Assembly (NCBI RefSeq): GCF_901709675.1
Contig: NC_051105.1
Span: 7,121,104-7,185,103, forward strand
Origin: Syngnathus acus
Taxonomy: Eukaryota > Chordata > Actinopteri > Syngnathiformes > Syngnathidae
Reading direction: 5' to 3'
DNA: 64,000 bases
Positions 21,225 through 36,200 of the stretch are shown here, piece by piece. The position numbers were made by a program, and so were the translations under genes. The notes under the pieces were generated by a model. The model saw only the letters and a list, made by a program, of their open reading frames with translations. It was not told where the DNA came from and made no database searches. How positions within the stretch are numbered: the stretch's first letter is position 1; every line of letters starts with the position of its first letter.

Positions 21225-24200
21225 ATGGGTGAGTGCATTTCACTTTTTATTCATCCACTCAAAATAACGCGCAGGCTTTGCTTTATGTGGCTGTGCAAAC
21301 TTTTTTTTCCCGTGCGTAATAGTCCGTTCAAACTTTGAACCAAATTAAAAAAAAATGTAGTTGCGGTGTGTTTTGGAATATGTGTTGTCTCCGAAGTGGG
21401 ATTGAGTCGAGGAAAGCGATTAGAGAGATTAAGTGTTGCCTGATCGCGCCTGTATGTGCCTTCACTCACTTGCGTTATTGTCTCACAATAGATGCACGCC
21501 TTTGCCTATCAGTGATTGATCAGCAAGCAGATTCAATCACTCAGTGCTTGATAGTCTTGCATTGTTCTAGTAAAATAGCTGGAAGTAAATCAAACAATCG
21601 CAGGGAATTGGTGCCTCCAGAACACTGTCACATGTTTTGAATGGTTTTAACAGAGTCGCCCCCCCCCCCACACACACACACACGCTCCCACCCAACACAT
21701 CAGCACTTTGCTGTCCACTCAATATTTATGTCCAGTTTACTCAAAACAATAATGGGATAACACTGTTCAATGTTGTTGGTGTTTTTTTATTTTTTATAAT
21801 AGGAAATAATTCCTCCACAATGCATTGACATTATGCTGGATATGCTCCCAAAAAATCCTATCAGCTCCAAATGGAATAGAATTTGCTTGGCCCCCACCCC
21901 TTAGCACAGTTAAGTAGAAATCAGTTGATGTTGTGTAATCCTAATAAGTGATAACCAAAAAAATCTCAAGATCTTCTTAAGTGTAATTCTTTTTTTGTGT
22001 CAGATTTTCCTGGAAAAGCAATGGAAATCAATTTCACTGCTGCTGTCATAAACTGCTGTTTTTCTTCTTAGCTGCCATTCAAGTATAAAAAGAAGTTAAA
22101 AGGAAAATGACAAAAAAATGATACATGTTCTGCTCCTAAAACAAGCACATAACTTTGTCTGGAAATGTGCAGATAATGGGAAACACCAAAGATGAGCTCA
22201 CCAATAGCATCTGTGATGCAATAATGGTGGAGCAACACACGTAGACAGTTAATCCGACCATACTTACTGGCATACATTCTTTATGGCCTGGATTTTACTG
22301 CCTCTAGGGGTTCAAGGTGCACACACCAAGAAGAGCAGCACAATGACCAAGGAACTGAAACAAATAGTCAAAAAATGTTGTTTTGCCCACAATATTATTG
22401 TTATTTTTTTAATAATAACAAACTGTCTCAGTTTCAGGACATTTTACCACAAAATGGCCGCGGGCATGCAATCTCGTGACACCCCTCCCCGTATTTGTTA
22501 TGAGGCGTTTGTGAGAATATGTATCAGTGCTCATTAATTCGCTGGGAGGCTCCCACAGTGGCGTCTTTGTGCTCCTAATTTGGAGGCGCTCCTTTGTGCG
22601 TCGCCTCCGTTCATGAACACCCAAGTTTGTTGAATCGCCCGAGAGTCTCGCAGCAACATGGCCTTTGAACGGAATCCTCTAACCCTCCTCTTTCTTCTTC
22701 ATTCTCACACGGTAACCACCATCTTGTTTTGTGGTTAACACAGCGAGAGAACATCATGAGCTTAAAACTATAAATGCAAGACTTGGTTGCTTGGAGTTGA
22801 GATGTGAGGATGTTAAGTTTTCACCCGCAAGCCGTAAGGGCATTTCCTCGTGTGGTCACATGTTGCCACCATTTTGTCATATTACGACCCATTGCAAGCA
22901 TATTTTGTTATTTGTTTATATGTGCCCTGTGATTGACTAGCCACCAGTCCACACACACTTAAAAATGCTTTTTTTTTTTTTTTTAACCCACTTGTTGAAT
23001 AGCTGTGAATTTTGAGAAGACGGTTACTTTCACACAAAATTAGGTTCATTATTTTGACCCAGCAGATTGGATTGAAGATTGGATTTGGGCGGGCTGAAGC
23101 TGGTCGCCAATTTTGGGCAGTTTTGTGTACTGAAGTTGAAACAAATGTTGGAGGTGGCTTGATGAGTCAGTTGGCAACATTGACTTTGGACTCAGGGTCA
23201 GGGTTCAAATCCAGGTCAGGGGACATCTAGCATCTATGAACCAAGTTAATTACTGCTGGGGTTTTTTTCTAATGAGGAAAACCAAGGTGCCTATTTGAGG
23301 AGGGTGTCTATTTTTGGTTCTTGTTGACAAATCCAATGAGTCATTGTTCATCATAATGTCATGTTTGTATTTTTATATATATTATATTTAGTTTTATAAA
23401 GCTTTGTTTTGTGAAGATTCCCTTTTGTGTCACATTTAAGACCTAAATAATCAAACATAGCACACCAGACTCGTCGTAAAATTCACACTTTTCATCCTTT
23501 ACGGAAACTTTTCCCGAATCGTAGACACGCTTTCGGTGAAGGTTGTCCAAATCGGGTCCAGATTTTAGGACACGACATTAAATATGAAGTGAGTGCTTCT
23601 CGGCTGACGTTCGGTAATGCCTGGGTGATGACAGATGTTTTCCAGATGCCTCTTGACAGCGCAGAGGCATGAACGTGGTGTCAGATGTTACAAAGTTCAC
23701 TTTGAGATAACTCACACACGCACAAGCGCTTTGTTATGATTTTGTGTCTTCGAAGATGAGTCTCCTGTCTCAGATTTCCACATTCCTGTCTCATCTCTCT
23801 GGGTATGTCTGGAAAGTGTCACATCAGCACACACACGGTGGTGGATCGTGTGTGCCGTGACCCAGCATCCTGAATCGGAGCAGAGGAAAGTTTTTTGGGT
23901 TTTTTTTGCTGCACGGTTAGCAATTACAAAGGCAGCAAGGTGGACTAGTGGTTAGCACTTAAGACTTGAGACTTTGGCTTGTTAGGGTCTTGAATACCCT
24001 AGGCATAAATGTGAATATGAAAAGTTGTTTATCTCCCCTAACGTCCCCCTTGAGATGCGACAGCCAAATGATGCCTCAAATGCGCTAACCTCCGATGACC
24101 CATCAATCAACCCTAAACAACATTACGTATTCCGTTTGTTGTCATTAATTGCAGAAATGATGCTCAGTAATGAGGTAGCCGTCACACTTGCATCATTTCT

Positions 24201-27200
24201 GGGCTTGTTTCCATTTGCCAGCCAAAATACAGTTGACTGCATTCAATTTTCATACGTAATCTTTTTTTTTTTTCCTGCTTTCTCTCTCACCATTGTCACC
24301 TCCCATGAGAAATGAGAACAAATTACCAATATCAGCAAGAAAAACAATGACTAATCTCCCAAAATAAAAAAAACGTCATCATTAACATCCTCATTGACTA
24401 GCTGACGTTTCGACACATGATGACGTTTTCAACTCCAAAGTTTTGACTTTGTGTTCTTTCCTGCAGCAAGTGTGCCGCGCTGCTTGCATGTTAATGTTGT
24501 GGAAAGTTCTGACCTGTTAAAGACAAAGCAAGCCCATTGACTATTGTGACTTGTGAAGTGATCAGAGTAGAAGGTCCAGACTGGGGATGCCTGTGCTCAA
24601 GCATGTGCAGTGAGTGACCTTGACCCCGACTTGGAAGCCTGGTGACTGTGCGTTAGTGTTTTGTCCGGATTTGCCCACACGATCCTATACTGGGCCAGTG
24701 ACACAATTCTCATCTTTTTGGCTCGAAACACCACCACAATGGATTTGAAGTGAAACGAACAAAATGTGCTTTTTAATTTCAGGCCTCTACTGCAGCTGTC
24801 TTCACTTCCTGCTTGCTCTTGAGGGCCTTTTGCTTCCATTTGTGTCTTCAGCAAGTGAAATGCATGCTGATTGACTTAGCCATTGCATAACTTCACACTT
24901 TTGCCATAAAAAAATGGATTGCTTTTGCTTTGTCCATCTGGCACATTCTGATCATTCTGAATTTTGATTGTTTGACTTTCAATGTTCCATCATTCAGAAT
25001 TTACTCCTTCATTGATTTACAGCAGCATAAAACACAATCTAACCTTTATTTTGCCAAATAAACGTAACCTCCTGCCACGCACGTGCACGATAAGACTTTT
25101 AATTTGGTCTTTTTCGACACATCCGCCATATATTGGCAGCTTGCACGTCTGCTGTTTGCCAGTGGCGTCGAGGTCTGCATCGGTGTTTTTGTTCATAGTC
25201 AGATGATTGTTCTGGAAGGCCCATGGGGACACAATGGAAGCACGCGGCCAGTGAGCATTCATTCAACAGGCGTGCAAGCTCAACTTTTTTCAAGTATGCA
25301 AGGAAACATTAATACAGAAGTAATTATGTATTTTTTGCTGGTAGCCTGAAGTGTTGAGGCGAGTCGAGTGGTCGCCTAGACACTTTAAGTCTAGAGAGGT
25401 CGGTCAGGATCTGGGCCAGGGGATTAAAGCTGCAGGGGTGTTTGGGGGGGGTTAACCAGTGGGGGTTGAAGACCAAAGCTGATACCTTAAGTCTTTTAGA
25501 AAAGCAGGATAAAAGTGATCAATGATAGAATACAGTATCATGAAGTGAATTTTTTATTGGCATAACATTGATGTGACGCAAACAGTGCTTAATTCCATAG
25601 CGTGGCTGTGACAAGTCAAGGAATTTGCTAATTTGACATAGTGGCTGAGCCATGTAATTGCAACTGTGCTCTCAATCATATGATGCACTGTGGTCGAAAC
25701 AAAGCGAAACATTATGTAAAACATTCTTCTCTATTATATCACCACACTTATTTACATGGTTGGCAGAGCTGCGATCTTAGCAAAAGTCACTTTATTAGGC
25801 ACTCTTGCGTAATCTAATGCAGAGTTTATGTATTATCCAAACCTTGACACATAGTGACACCTTGACCTACGATCTTAATTCGTTCAGTGACCATGCTCGT
25901 AACTCAAAACGTGTATCTCAAATCATCTTTACACATTAAAATGAATTGTAATGTCATAAATCCGTTCCAGCCCCCCCCCTAAATTTTGATATTCAAAACA
26001 AAAAATCATCCAAGCAACAGCAGATACCTTAAATAATCTTTAGTTGGGTTACTCATAAATTTTGTTAACCCTGTACACATTAAATGCACAAGTGAGCCTT
26101 CAACAGCTGCATGTGAATCTTCCTTTCAGCACCACCAGTAGAAATGAGTTGTGTCGAAGAAGAATCCCTTCCAGCTAATTCTCCTGCAAGTTCATTTGCG
26201 TTTGTGTGTGAGAGAGAGCAGAATTCATTAGTGCGCTCCTCCTCGGTGGGACCCTGCAAGGATCGAGCTGTTGGCCGAGTGCCCGCTCGAGTGTATTCAA
26301 GTCGCCACAGATCGGCCTTTGTGCTCACCGCCGCTGCTAAACAACCGTAAGACAAAAGCATGTTGGGAGTGCCCCCCCCCTCCCCGGGTGCACCCAATGA
26401 AAATCGCACAGAGCTTTGTAGGAAAGCCCAGCGGCAGATTGTAGCTGGCGTGAATGTAAAATTAAAGCTCTGGTGTGTTTTGCATATCGAGATGTTGCAA
26501 TGGTGCTGGCTTTGTCAAATTTAGGATGCAGTACAAATAAGGAGGATTAACTCAGTGTCTTACACAACATATTTTGTAGGCTTGTTGATGAAAATTTGCC
26601 CGAATAACTCACTCAGATTTTTTATTTATTTATTTATTTATATTTATTCAAATGTCCTTAGAAACAAAATTTGGTAGGCATATCAATCATGAGTAGACCC
26701 ACAAAAAAAAAAATCCATGTCTAAAAACACATTGTAATTCTGTCATTTGACAGTCATAAAAAATGAATTTAGCCTATTCTAGCAATTCAATTCTCCAATC
26801 CAGTTTGCGTGTGGGCGGAGCATGGCGCCAAAGTTCGATGACATCCTGATGTTGTGCACTCAAGGCTGCCAAGTTAAAGGCCACTGCACACACCTGCTTT
26901 CTCTCTCACTTGTTTCCATGCGAGAGCTCTCATTGTCTGCTTACAATCCTCCGGAGGAAAGCACGATAGGCCCACAGGAAGCGTCTCTGCCAAGCTGTCC
27001 AAAGTCTGCAAAAGTTGAGCTTTTGTGCAGTGACAGATGCGGAGGAGGGAGTCAAAGCCGATTGCATGAACAGTTGCGTTTTTAGACTGCAAACGAATAA
27101 TGCTGTATTTTTAAATATGACGCTGGAGTTATGCAAAAAGGGAACGTTTGGCAGTGCTCCCATCTGGTTTAGCTGACGAAGAGGAATGGCAGTAAACAAC

Positions 27201-30200
27201 AGCTTTTTTTGGAAGGGGTGTTCTCAAATTTGTGACCTCCTAAACCACACACACAGACCCATCGCGGGATATGTGTGCACGTTATGAATGTCTCCAAAGT
27301 CCTCAATGTCTCCAAAGTCATTTGAATCGTTTGACTCCCTTTGTATGGGAAAATACATCGGCAACATCTGGAAAGTGTAGAGCTACTTTTTATGACTGTT
27401 CTTAACGTGGAGAATATGTGCGAGTGATTGAACACGATATGGACATGGAGGTCACGCCACTCAATCAATCTATCGGACTGCTTAGTTTTTGACTCAGAAT
27501 TGATTTCATGATACGAGTGAATTGGAATTATAAGGAAAATACTATTTGGGGACATGTAGTGCTTTGTTTAAAATGATCAATTTTGGGGAAAAAGTGAATG
27601 TATCAAAAGTACTGGTGGTATCGGGGCTCGGTATCGGTGCCATCAAATGATAACATTGAACATTGCTCATAATGCGAAGACAAAATGGCATTATTTAAAG
27701 AGACTCATTGCAGTATTGTAATTTGAGGTACAGCTGTCACTGTTTATATTGCTCGTTCACTTTGGTGGCTTGCGCGCACAGTGAGAGTTGAAAGTCAGCA
27801 TTACACGAGTGGATGGAGTCCCAAATGGCTTTCGCTTTGCACACTGGATGCTTTTGGATAGATGGCTGCTTGTCAGCGCTTAAAGCAATAAGGCCATGGA
27901 TTGACCCACTCTCACAGGAGGTCAGTGAAGTGTACACAGCCAGAAGCGTCCGCTGGCCACTTGTTAGGATTCCCTTTGCCCTTGTCTGAGTCCGGCTCGA
28001 TGTGTTAGCGTCATATTCAGGTTATGTTTTTTTTCCTACTCTGATCCAGAACCAGGATGCCGGCTTTGTGCACCTCAAGGCCAAGTAATTGAATTAAATA
28101 GGTCTGCTGAGCCACTTTGCTGTGACAGGTTGTGGGCAGTGGAGGCTTGTGGGGGCAGGGGGCTGTCCAGGAGGGTTTGAAACAGGGCCAAGTGTTGGGT
28201 CAGGGGTGAGAGGTTGGCGGCGTGAGGCTGAGGACAATAGCGGAAAGAGATCCCAAGAGGGAGGGCTCCCTCCGTTCATGGGAAACACCTCTTGACACCC
28301 CACACCCACTGTCGTTTCCATTATGTCGAGTGTGTGTGTGTATTTGTGTCTGTGTGTGTGTCAAGGCGAGCAGCTGGACTGTGAGAATGAGTTGAGGAAA
28401 TGCTCATATGGAGTGAATGATGTTGCCTGGTTTCCTATGGCAACAACAATCAAAATTTTTGTCCCAGCATGTGTTTTAAAGAGGCAAAATATTTTTCAAT
28501 AGTCCACAAAGAACAATTTCCTCTTGTGACATCAAATGCCCCCATCCCAGAATGAAAAATGGTCGATTCCAGTCATCCTATTTGTAATGTCTTTCGACAT
28601 AAAACTGGGAAACTGCACTTATTGTTCTTTCCTCATAAGAAAAAAAATAATATATTTCAATTTTATTGTTCAAATCACAATGAAAGCGCTCCGCCGCGCA
28701 TTAATAAAAAAAAAAAATGGTATGGTCATATTCTCAATGAGCCAAGTGGAATTCAATCTAGCAAACAGGTAGCAAACAAATATGATGATTCTACATTTTT
28801 TTATGTATATTGGAAGGATTAATTTTCTTTTATTTCCTCAGTTAGTTAATAGTTTTCGCCCATCATCATACTTAAACCTTGTCGTTGAAGCAGGAATTAG
28901 CCACGTCCGTCACACCAAGCTGTAGCTATCCACCAAACGCAAATACCACAATTCTTTTCCCACTCTTGCTAACAGTTTTGGCATGGATAAGCATATTGAC
29001 ATTACAAATGCGGTCCAATTCTCATACGTCTGCTCCAAAAGAGGCCCGCATCATCTGTGAGCGTGGACTCAGCATGTGTCTTGTAGAGTTTGGCAAGTTG
29101 TTTGTGGTCATAATCAGTTAGGGTTGAATGACGGTTCACGGCGCACAACCATGTAAGGCATAACAGATATCAACCCGCTATGTCAACACATTGTTCAACC
29201 ATGAAGGGGGGAAAATATCTTTCGTTGCTTGCATGACTTTTCTCACAATGGCGGACTTTAGATCACTTAACTGAGCTGATCGGACAAGATGAATCACTCA
29301 AGGCTGCTGATTGGCCGCTGCTGCTGAGAGCTAAATATAAAGATGCTTATGGCAATGGCGTCGGTGCATGCAAGGGATTAACCGCACAGAATTGGATTTA
29401 CAGGCGAGTAAACATATCGTGTAAAGGCAAACTTACAAAAAGGTTTTAACATTTTTAAATGTAAGTTAAAATAAATGTATTATTTATGATTTTTAATTAA
29501 AATGTGTACAAAAACATCTAGAAAACAATAATGAAATCTTACTATCAATTTAAATGAAATCAAAAGTATGTCACGTTAATATAGATCAATAAAGATATGT
29601 TAATTTTTTTATTGTTTTAATGATTGTCCTCTATAATTAGAGCAAAAAATATACACAAATGGAGCCCAAAACAAATGTGTTTATGAGAAACTTGTTTTCC
29701 CATTATGCTACTTTTTAGTGGTGTGCGTGCGTGCGAGTTTCTGGCATCACATTTTTCTGTAATGTAAGATCAATATGAACTGGAAACGAAGCAAGCTTAT
29801 TATCCTCCATTATCCTAAGTGGAAAATGGAGGTATATATTTTCACTGTAACTTTTTTTTGTCAGCTTTTGAAAGATGAGCTCTCTGTAGCCTGGAAGCAT
29901 CATTTCATATTTGCACATTTAAAAAAAGACAACTATTCAAGAAAAATGCAATGTTTTTCTTTTAAATGAGACGAAGAACATCCTTAAATTGTCAGTTTGA
30001 GTCTCTGCGACATCTTTCCAAGCGTGCCTACAGTAATACGAAGCATCTGTCTCACACTTTTCTTGCCACGTGCCGCCAGCCAAAACCACAGCGCCTGCGG
30101 ATGAGCCACATATTCCGTTTTTTTTTCTTTTCTTTTTGGAAGAACGACTGAAGGAAAACATGACTGGAGAGCGTTCCCAGACCTAATAAGAAGCTAACAC

Positions 30201-33200
30201 AAACATGCAATTAGAATAGTGCTGAGTCAGGCGCTGTTGTTGGCCATTGTTTGGTCAAAAGCCCGTTATAACAGCAGGAAAGGGTTTGAAATTTGAGGAG
30301 GAAACTGCTACTTAAGTGTTGCAAAATGTTCCTCTTATGGGTTGATATTCCTCTTTATGAGTACTTTGGTACCTCAAACACGTGCGCCTACGCGCGTGGC
30401 AACCTGATCAGCTAAAGTGAATTTAAAGATTTGATACATTACGCATCACTCAATCGTTGATTTAAAAAAAAAAAAAGCTTCACTAAAATGAGGCATTTAA
30501 AAAAAGTTAAATTATTACAACCCTGCCATGTCTACAGTAAAGTAACTAGAGTCTAGCCTCTGTGCTATGTGAGCTTCCGAAACAACACGAGTCCACTGAT
30601 GATTTACTGTCATGCGCTGTAAGCGTAAAATGCGGTGCAAAAGGGCCTTTGAAGGCATCCGAGCGGAAAAAGATGCTTTTTTCCCCACCGAGCCCCAAAG
30701 AGGCACGAGTCTTCATATAAATCAACCCCTTGTGGTTTTCTTCTTTTTACTCTTATTTCCTCCCTCTCAGTCTGATAAAATGTCACTTTTTTGAGACAGC
30801 AAGCGAACCCCTTCAACTCAATCGACATCGGTTTGTTGCTCATCCGGAACTACTGGATAGATAACCCTCTGTTTTTGTTTCTGTTTTTCACATATCGAAC
30901 TTGTCTGCCAGAAGTGGGTCAGTAAAATCGCTGTAATGAGTTTGTGGCCTGCGCTTTTTGTTTAAGCAATCAATGAGTTTGACTGGAGGCAGACAGTGAG
31001 TGTTGTTTAGAACTGTGTCACTTCACCACACGGTATTTACCAGTGGGCCACACCCTCCATGCTTCATAGTTTCGACGCTTTTGTAACGACTTGCCGAATG
31101 CCACCAAATCGGCTGCCTGAGAAGTGATCTTTTGTGGACCGACTGTGGAGCATTCACTGTCGTCGAGCTCGTTGTGTGAAAGTCCACAATGAGGGCCGTG
31201 TCTTGGTTTCACAATTTGGTCATCACCCTCATTCAGATGAGGTCCAGAGTGAGCCACTCTCACACTTGCTAGGATTACTTATAACAAACTTTGTCTGTGT
31301 ATGCCTTGCTACATTCTAAATTTTCAAAAGTTACAAAATATTTTTTTTCTAAAGAAACCAATGGAAGTTGACATGTAATTTAGATCATAAAACCTTTATT
31401 AACTTTATTCACTGCCAGATAAATACATAAACAAATAACTAAAAAAAAAATAAAAAAAATAAATAAAAAGAATAAATAAATAAATAACTGAGGGTGAATG
31501 GGGAATGCAGCCATAAGATGCTCACTGAGCTCAAGTCACAGCATTGTTTTTTTTACCCCCCAAATGGTATGCTAATGCACAACAGCAAATATTTGTTTAC
31601 GAAAAACAACTCTAGGCCATAAATATAAAACAATCCAATAGAAACCCATTGAGCACAGCGGTAATTGAGTGTATCGTAACCATGAAAACTTATGTATGGT
31701 ATCCATGTAAACCGAGGACGTCGTGTAAATACCTTAAATAATCCCATTTGAAATGCTTTTTCCATGTTTGCAGGGGATGGAGCTGATTAATGCCGCTCCT
31801 AATACTTCATTTGTGTTCGGTTTTAACTTGTGGTGCAATTAGAATGGCTATTACAAAATAAAGATCCAATAAATGTCCTAATGTGATCATAAAAAGAGTT
31901 CCAACGAAGCATCTCGTCTTTACAAGCATGATGTCAGCTCGCCTGGTGTTCAACAGAGCCGCCCATGAAAAAAAAGAAGTCTCAAGATTAGTGCGGCCAT
32001 TTGTTGTTGTGTTGTGGGATCCCTGCTAAGTTCGCTTCCCTGACCCCTGAGGCTCCCCCTTTTTCTCCCAAATCTGGTATCCGTGAGAAGACCCCAATCC
32101 AGCCCCCCCTTCACCCCACTCCCCACTGAAAAGCCTTTCTCTCATTAGCATGCCCCCGGGGGCCTCTCTACGCGTCGTTGCCAAGATCCTCTTTCCCCCT
32201 GTCGCCCCGGTCATCCCTTGCCATCGGCCCTCGCCCATCTGTATTTTTAACAAGCTGCTTTGTGTGCGCGCGCCGTCTAACCACCGCCACTTCTTTGTGC
32301 TCCTCTTCAACTTCTTCGCTGTTTTACCCAAAATATGACGATTCCAGTAGACACTCACCTCTTTGACCTCACATGGGAAACGCAAAGCTTCTTGACAACT
32401 CAAATTTGAGGTCCTACTTGGGGTTCACCCTCATCCATCAGGAATCTATCGGCATTGATATTCATGGTGCTACTTTGGTCTCTGAAAGAGTCTGGGAACA
32501 GCATACTTGCTTCACACGTTGAACAATTAAGTGATGGTCAAGTTAGGGCCAGAACAGTATTTGGACGAACATTGTAGGATTTTGGATGGCATTGAGGTTT
32601 AGACGATTGACTTTCGGGTTCAATTCCCACTATGGTGGGAATGTGAGTATAAATGGTTGTCTGTCTCATTGGTCCCTGGGATTGACTGGCGAGACCGGTC
32701 TCGGTTGAAAACTGCCTTTCACCCAAAGTCAGCTGGGATAGGTTCCAATTCTTCCAACCCTGAATAGAATAAGTTGTATTAAAATGAATGGATGGACCGA
32801 TAGATGTCAGACAATATTGCAACTGGTCAGTTTATTAGGCACGCAAATATGTTTTATATTCAAATATTTATATTCCAAATATTAAAAAACAACGCCGGGT
32901 ATGCTGCAGTGCAATGAACTGCGACCACAATAATAAACATATGTCACATTAAAATCTCCGACAGAACATTGCTACCATCGGTTTATTTGTAGATTTATCC
33001 GTTTTTATTGTGACGGTTCAACTGTGGATGGATGAGGAGCAGTCGGCGGGTATCATCGGACAACTGCTGCTTGCCGTCTCAGCAAAGTAAACACAGAGGC
33101 CACTTTTGATAAATTTCCCCCTCACTCCGATCGGCCTTGTCTCGGGAGGGAGGCCATTAGCGGCATCATGACTCTTTTAAGTGGAGCGAGGGTGGAAAAT

Positions 33201-36200
33201 AAGACTCATAGATATGTTCGTGTTTTGGCAGCGCTGCCTTCAGAGTGCCAGCAAACAATGGTTAGCTGTAAACAGACACATCTGTTAGCAATGAGGGTTA
33301 CACATCAGATAAAAGGCGGACGGGGCTTTTTTAGTGATACCGGCCTGCGGAGGCTCGACGATGATATACGACGTGTGAATCCAAATATGTTTCACATGAC
33401 AGCCTAATAAAACGGAAAAATTAATATACAAATGAAATATTCAATACTGTAGGTTTTGAGCAAGCTTGTGGTAGTGATGTAGTAAATAAGAACGTTGTTC
33501 TCTCCAAACTTGTACTGTGGTCCTTGAATGTTATTTTGGATGTTAAATGAAAAATGTTTTCAGCTTTAAAATGGCGCAATGGGTGGAGATCCACTTTTCA
33601 CAACTGACATCATGTTCTTTTTTTAAGTGTTAGGATATCCTTTGGCAGTCAGAACTTTGTGTCAGCCTCTGAGTCACACATATGGTGTTCCACAGGGTTC
33701 AATTTTGGGCCCCCTGCTGTTTTCAATGTGAACTAATGGTTAGCATGTTTGTTCTGTGTTCGAAGCTCAATCGTATGGGTTTTCTCCTCTCTGTTAAGAA
33801 ATAAAATGAAGGACTCTAAATTGTGCCTCAGCAGGACCATAATTATGATTGACTGGTTACCAGTTCAGGGTGTACTCCACCAATCATTAAGTCAGGTTGG
33901 AGATACATACACACACACCCTAATGAAGACAATCACTATAGAAAATAGATGACTAGATTGTGTTATAATTCCGAGGGTGCCCTGTATTTACGCTTTCCAG
34001 CTGTTGGAAGGTTTTCAGCTTTGTGGTGATGACAGGCCGTGGTCATGTTGTGGTTGGTGGTGATAGATGGATGGATGTAGGGGGGGGGGGTTACGGGGGC
34101 GGGGTGGCGCCAGCTGCAGGATAGTTAATGCGCGATGTCTCGGTGATGACGTATAAAGCAAAGATGCTCTTCTGACCATCATCCATCTCAGGAGACACTT
34201 TTTTTTTTACAAGTAGTCTTGATGACCCTCGAGGCCAAGCGCTGCATTTTCGATTCTGGTTGGAACCCAGTGGTTGGCCGGAAAAAGCCTTGCCGCGGTT
34301 CTCATTGGAGCTCTGAATGAACTGGATGTGATGGAGAGACGCACACAGACACGTCTTTGTTTTCAAACTTCTTGGCCTCTGCCTCTGTTTTTTTTTTTTT
34401 TTTTTTCCTTTTCTCTCACACAATGACACTCACAAGTATCTCTCTCCTTGTGATGCAAGCGTGACAAATGAGAGCTTAACACAAACAAGTTGTCTGGCCC
34501 TCCCCCTCATCCTCCCGTCGCCTTCACAATCCTAACCGGAGCAGGAGAGCTGTGTGGCGGTGAGATCCGAACCATGTGAAAGTCATCAAAGGGAACAAAG
34601 TTGCCAACGTGATTTTTATTATGGCCGATGGGATTTGTTAGCTGTCAAACTCGATAAGAAATTTTATGTCAAAACATATAATGCATAGGCAGCATGTGAC
34701 GTTTAGGACATTCAACCCCATCGTGTTGGAAATGTGAAGCTAATTTTCCCAAAGTAAATATAATTAAATAACAAAACAAAACGTTATTAACTCTACAATT
34801 CGAGATTCCCGTTGTTCTATTCCATAGAATACTGGTTGATAGAAGCTTTTAACCGCAACTGTAAGAAACATTCAAGACATTTGTCTGAACTTACGGGGCC
34901 CATTTTGTACAGCCAAAAGCTGTTTAGTGCGTTTTTTTCCATACATCCATATTATTAAAATATAACTTTGTCAAATCCACGCAGCTGCATAAGCCATCTG
35001 CAGTTGACTCTGGGGCAAAGAACGGTATTTGCTTACTGACTGCTTGTAAAGATGTTCTAAACAGAGAAGAGAAGCGCAGTCAGGGGCCCGACTGGCTGAT
35101 GTTTTAAACATGTGTCACACACCGATCGTCGAGCAGGCAACATATGGAAAGACACATTTAATCTTACTTCATCACCCACTAATGAGCACTCGAAGAATTT
35201 GACCTAAAAAAGGCACATGTACCTAATTTTGTGACCAGGGGTCATGTGAGTCTGTTTGGGACAATCAGCAGGAATTTATTATAAATATAGACAATGATTG
35301 AGTCCATGTCATTCTGATTCACGCATCGCTTCCCCCTTTAAAAGGACTTGAATCACTTTGCAGCTGGACTCAATATCCTGTGCGGAGACACAGCACCTAT
35401 ATGTGTCCATCAGAAATATCAAAGTCAGGAAGTGTGCTAAAGTGGCTATCATGGCAAGTTGCATCAGGAGATGGATGACTCCACATATGCTCGTATTTCC
35501 ATTTCCTGACAGGACTTAATTACTAACTGGCACGTTGAATGAATTTGAATTTCTTCTCAGAATTAAAGTTCTGACTCTTCCTTCCAAAGAAAATCCTCCA
35601 CCTTGAGCTCTTGACCAAAGAAAGCAAATGTTTAGCCCTGCTTGTATTTCCTGTCAGATAGTTTGCTCCAGCAAAACAGAAAAGCCCGGAACGTTTTGTC
35701 CCACATCTATTCAGACCTTCGCCTGCGATTCCCAGCCCGGGACAAATATTTTAGCATCACCCCGAACTACACAAACAGTCCGGATGAGCGGTCGAGTTAA
35801 AGTGCCAGTGGTTGTAGATCTGTTTAAACCTACTCAGCCAGTCAGCTCCCGAGCAGCAAAGCCTGATGGAAAAAGCAAGAATAAAATCTGGGAATTAACA
35901 GCAGAAGGAAGCAGAAACATTCATGCCCAGATTCTAAAATTGTGGGGAGAAGAAGCAAACATTGTTGTGCGGCACATCAACCATGTCATCTTGAAGCATC
36001 TTTACCGCATTTGGATGCACGCACGCTTTCAAACATAAGCAGGACGTCCAAGACGACAACATCCTGTCACGCACACACACTCGCGGGAGAAGGAAAACAC
36101 GTTGCGTGCGGTTGGTTGGTTTGCGGCTTCGTGCGACCACCCGAGAGGAAGGCGGCCCCGTGTGGGTCACTTCATCATCTGCCATCGATTTCCACGACAC

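Noticed and set aside
35628-36038. 136-codon open frame just upstream of gpm6b exon 2
   Set aside because: Composition looks random, no recognisable domain, and it does not splice in phase to the GTTGC start of exon 2.
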